Source of the DNA: Lachnospiraceae bacterium
Lineage (GTDB): Bacteria > Bacillota > Clostridia > Lachnospirales > Lachnospiraceae
Assembly (NCBI GenBank): GCA_017465845.1
Contig: JAFTVH010000130.1
Span: 1 to 50,356, forward strand
Direction: 5' to 3'
DNA length: 50,356 bases
Shown: positions 50,304 through 50,356 of the stretch, in pieces
How positions within the stretch are numbered: the stretch's first letter is position 1
Layout: the number at the start of each line of letters is the position of its first letter
Program-made: the position numbers and the translations under genes
The notes under the pieces: generated by a model
What the model saw: the letters and a program-made list of their open reading frames with translations, nothing else
Told to the model about the DNA's origin: nothing
Databases searched by the model: none

Positions 50304-50356
50304 TAACATGAGAGTTTGATCCTGGGTCAGGATGAACGCTGGCGGCGTGCCTAACA
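50304..50356 (+). rRNA. 16S ribosomal RNA, 5' end only
   Basis: AGAGTTTGATCCTGG at 50311 and GATGAACGCTGGCGGCGTGC are the universal 5' segment of bacterial 16S rRNA. The mature 5' end is about 50304 by counting back from E. coli position 8. The window stops after about 53 nt. One base departs from the universal sequence: G at 50326, where TGGCTCAG is expected (E. coli position 23, C). Confidence 0.95.

Overview
The window looks like chromosomal DNA from an anaerobic Firmicute, most likely a Lachnospiraceae (Clostridium cluster XIVa) species. The reasons are strong AGGAGG-type ribosome binding sites, sigma-A promoters of the TTGACA-17-TATAAT kind, a T-box leader, the apt-relA-MBL-hemZ-hisS-aspS and pyrH-frr-uppS-cdsA-dxr-rseP gene orders, and a 16S rRNA 5' end reading GGCGGCGTGCCTAACA. 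No phage, IS element or CRISPR array is visible. Most of the window is conserved housekeeping sequence with short accessory insertions between the conserved blocks.

Layout. 1-1.85 kb (minus): a radical SAM protein cut by the window edge, and malic enzyme. 1.9-5.3 kb (plus): Rho with an Asn-rich tail region, and a MATE exporter. 5.5-7.6 kb: a LysR regulator and a formate/nitrite-type channel whose 3' end overlaps an unlisted 35-codon membrane microprotein. 7.7-16.5 kb: a carbohydrate cluster (two Lpl-type permeases, lipoprotein binding protein, membrane-bound AraC regulator, GDPD-like phosphodiesterase, GH3 beta-glycosidase) with likely operator sites in front of it. It ends on a broken piece of an HD-domain gene. 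16.8-18.85 kb: an M42 aminopeptidase (minus) and eight 64-bp palindromic tandem repeats. 18.86-20.8 kb: AzlCD amino-acid exporter and a DUF362 protein. 20.8-22.9 kb: T-box-controlled thrS.

23.1-28.5 kb: UMP kinase, ribosome recycling factor and the undecaprenyl/phospholipid/isoprenoid/RseP run. 28.7-30.3 kb: a degenerate PP2C-like protein translationally coupled to a soluble Ser/Thr kinase. 30.5-32.1 kb: an orphan polysaccharide flippase. 32.1-41.8 kb: apt, relA/spoT, MBL hydrolase, hemZ, then a C-terminally truncated AAA-ATPase-like gene inserted before hisS-aspS. 41.8-45.4 kb: a heterodimeric ABC exporter with one degenerate site. 45.5-47.1 kb: a Hin-type HTH regulator and a HipA/CtkA-like kinase behind a perfect 24-bp palindrome, resembling a toxin-antitoxin or signalling pair. 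47.2-49.7 kb: a PIN/NYN-like protein with a duplicated C-terminal domain, and a GNAT acetyltransferase. 49.8-50.36 kb: promoters and leader of an rRNA operon and the first ~50 nt of 16S rRNA.

The strongest candidates for something undescribed are the microprotein overlapping the FNT channel gene, the HTH/HipA-like pair with its palindromic operator, the pseudophosphatase-kinase pair, the PIN-like protein with the duplicated C-terminal module, and the 64-bp palindromic repeat array. All functional statements are from reading the sequence; no database search was run.
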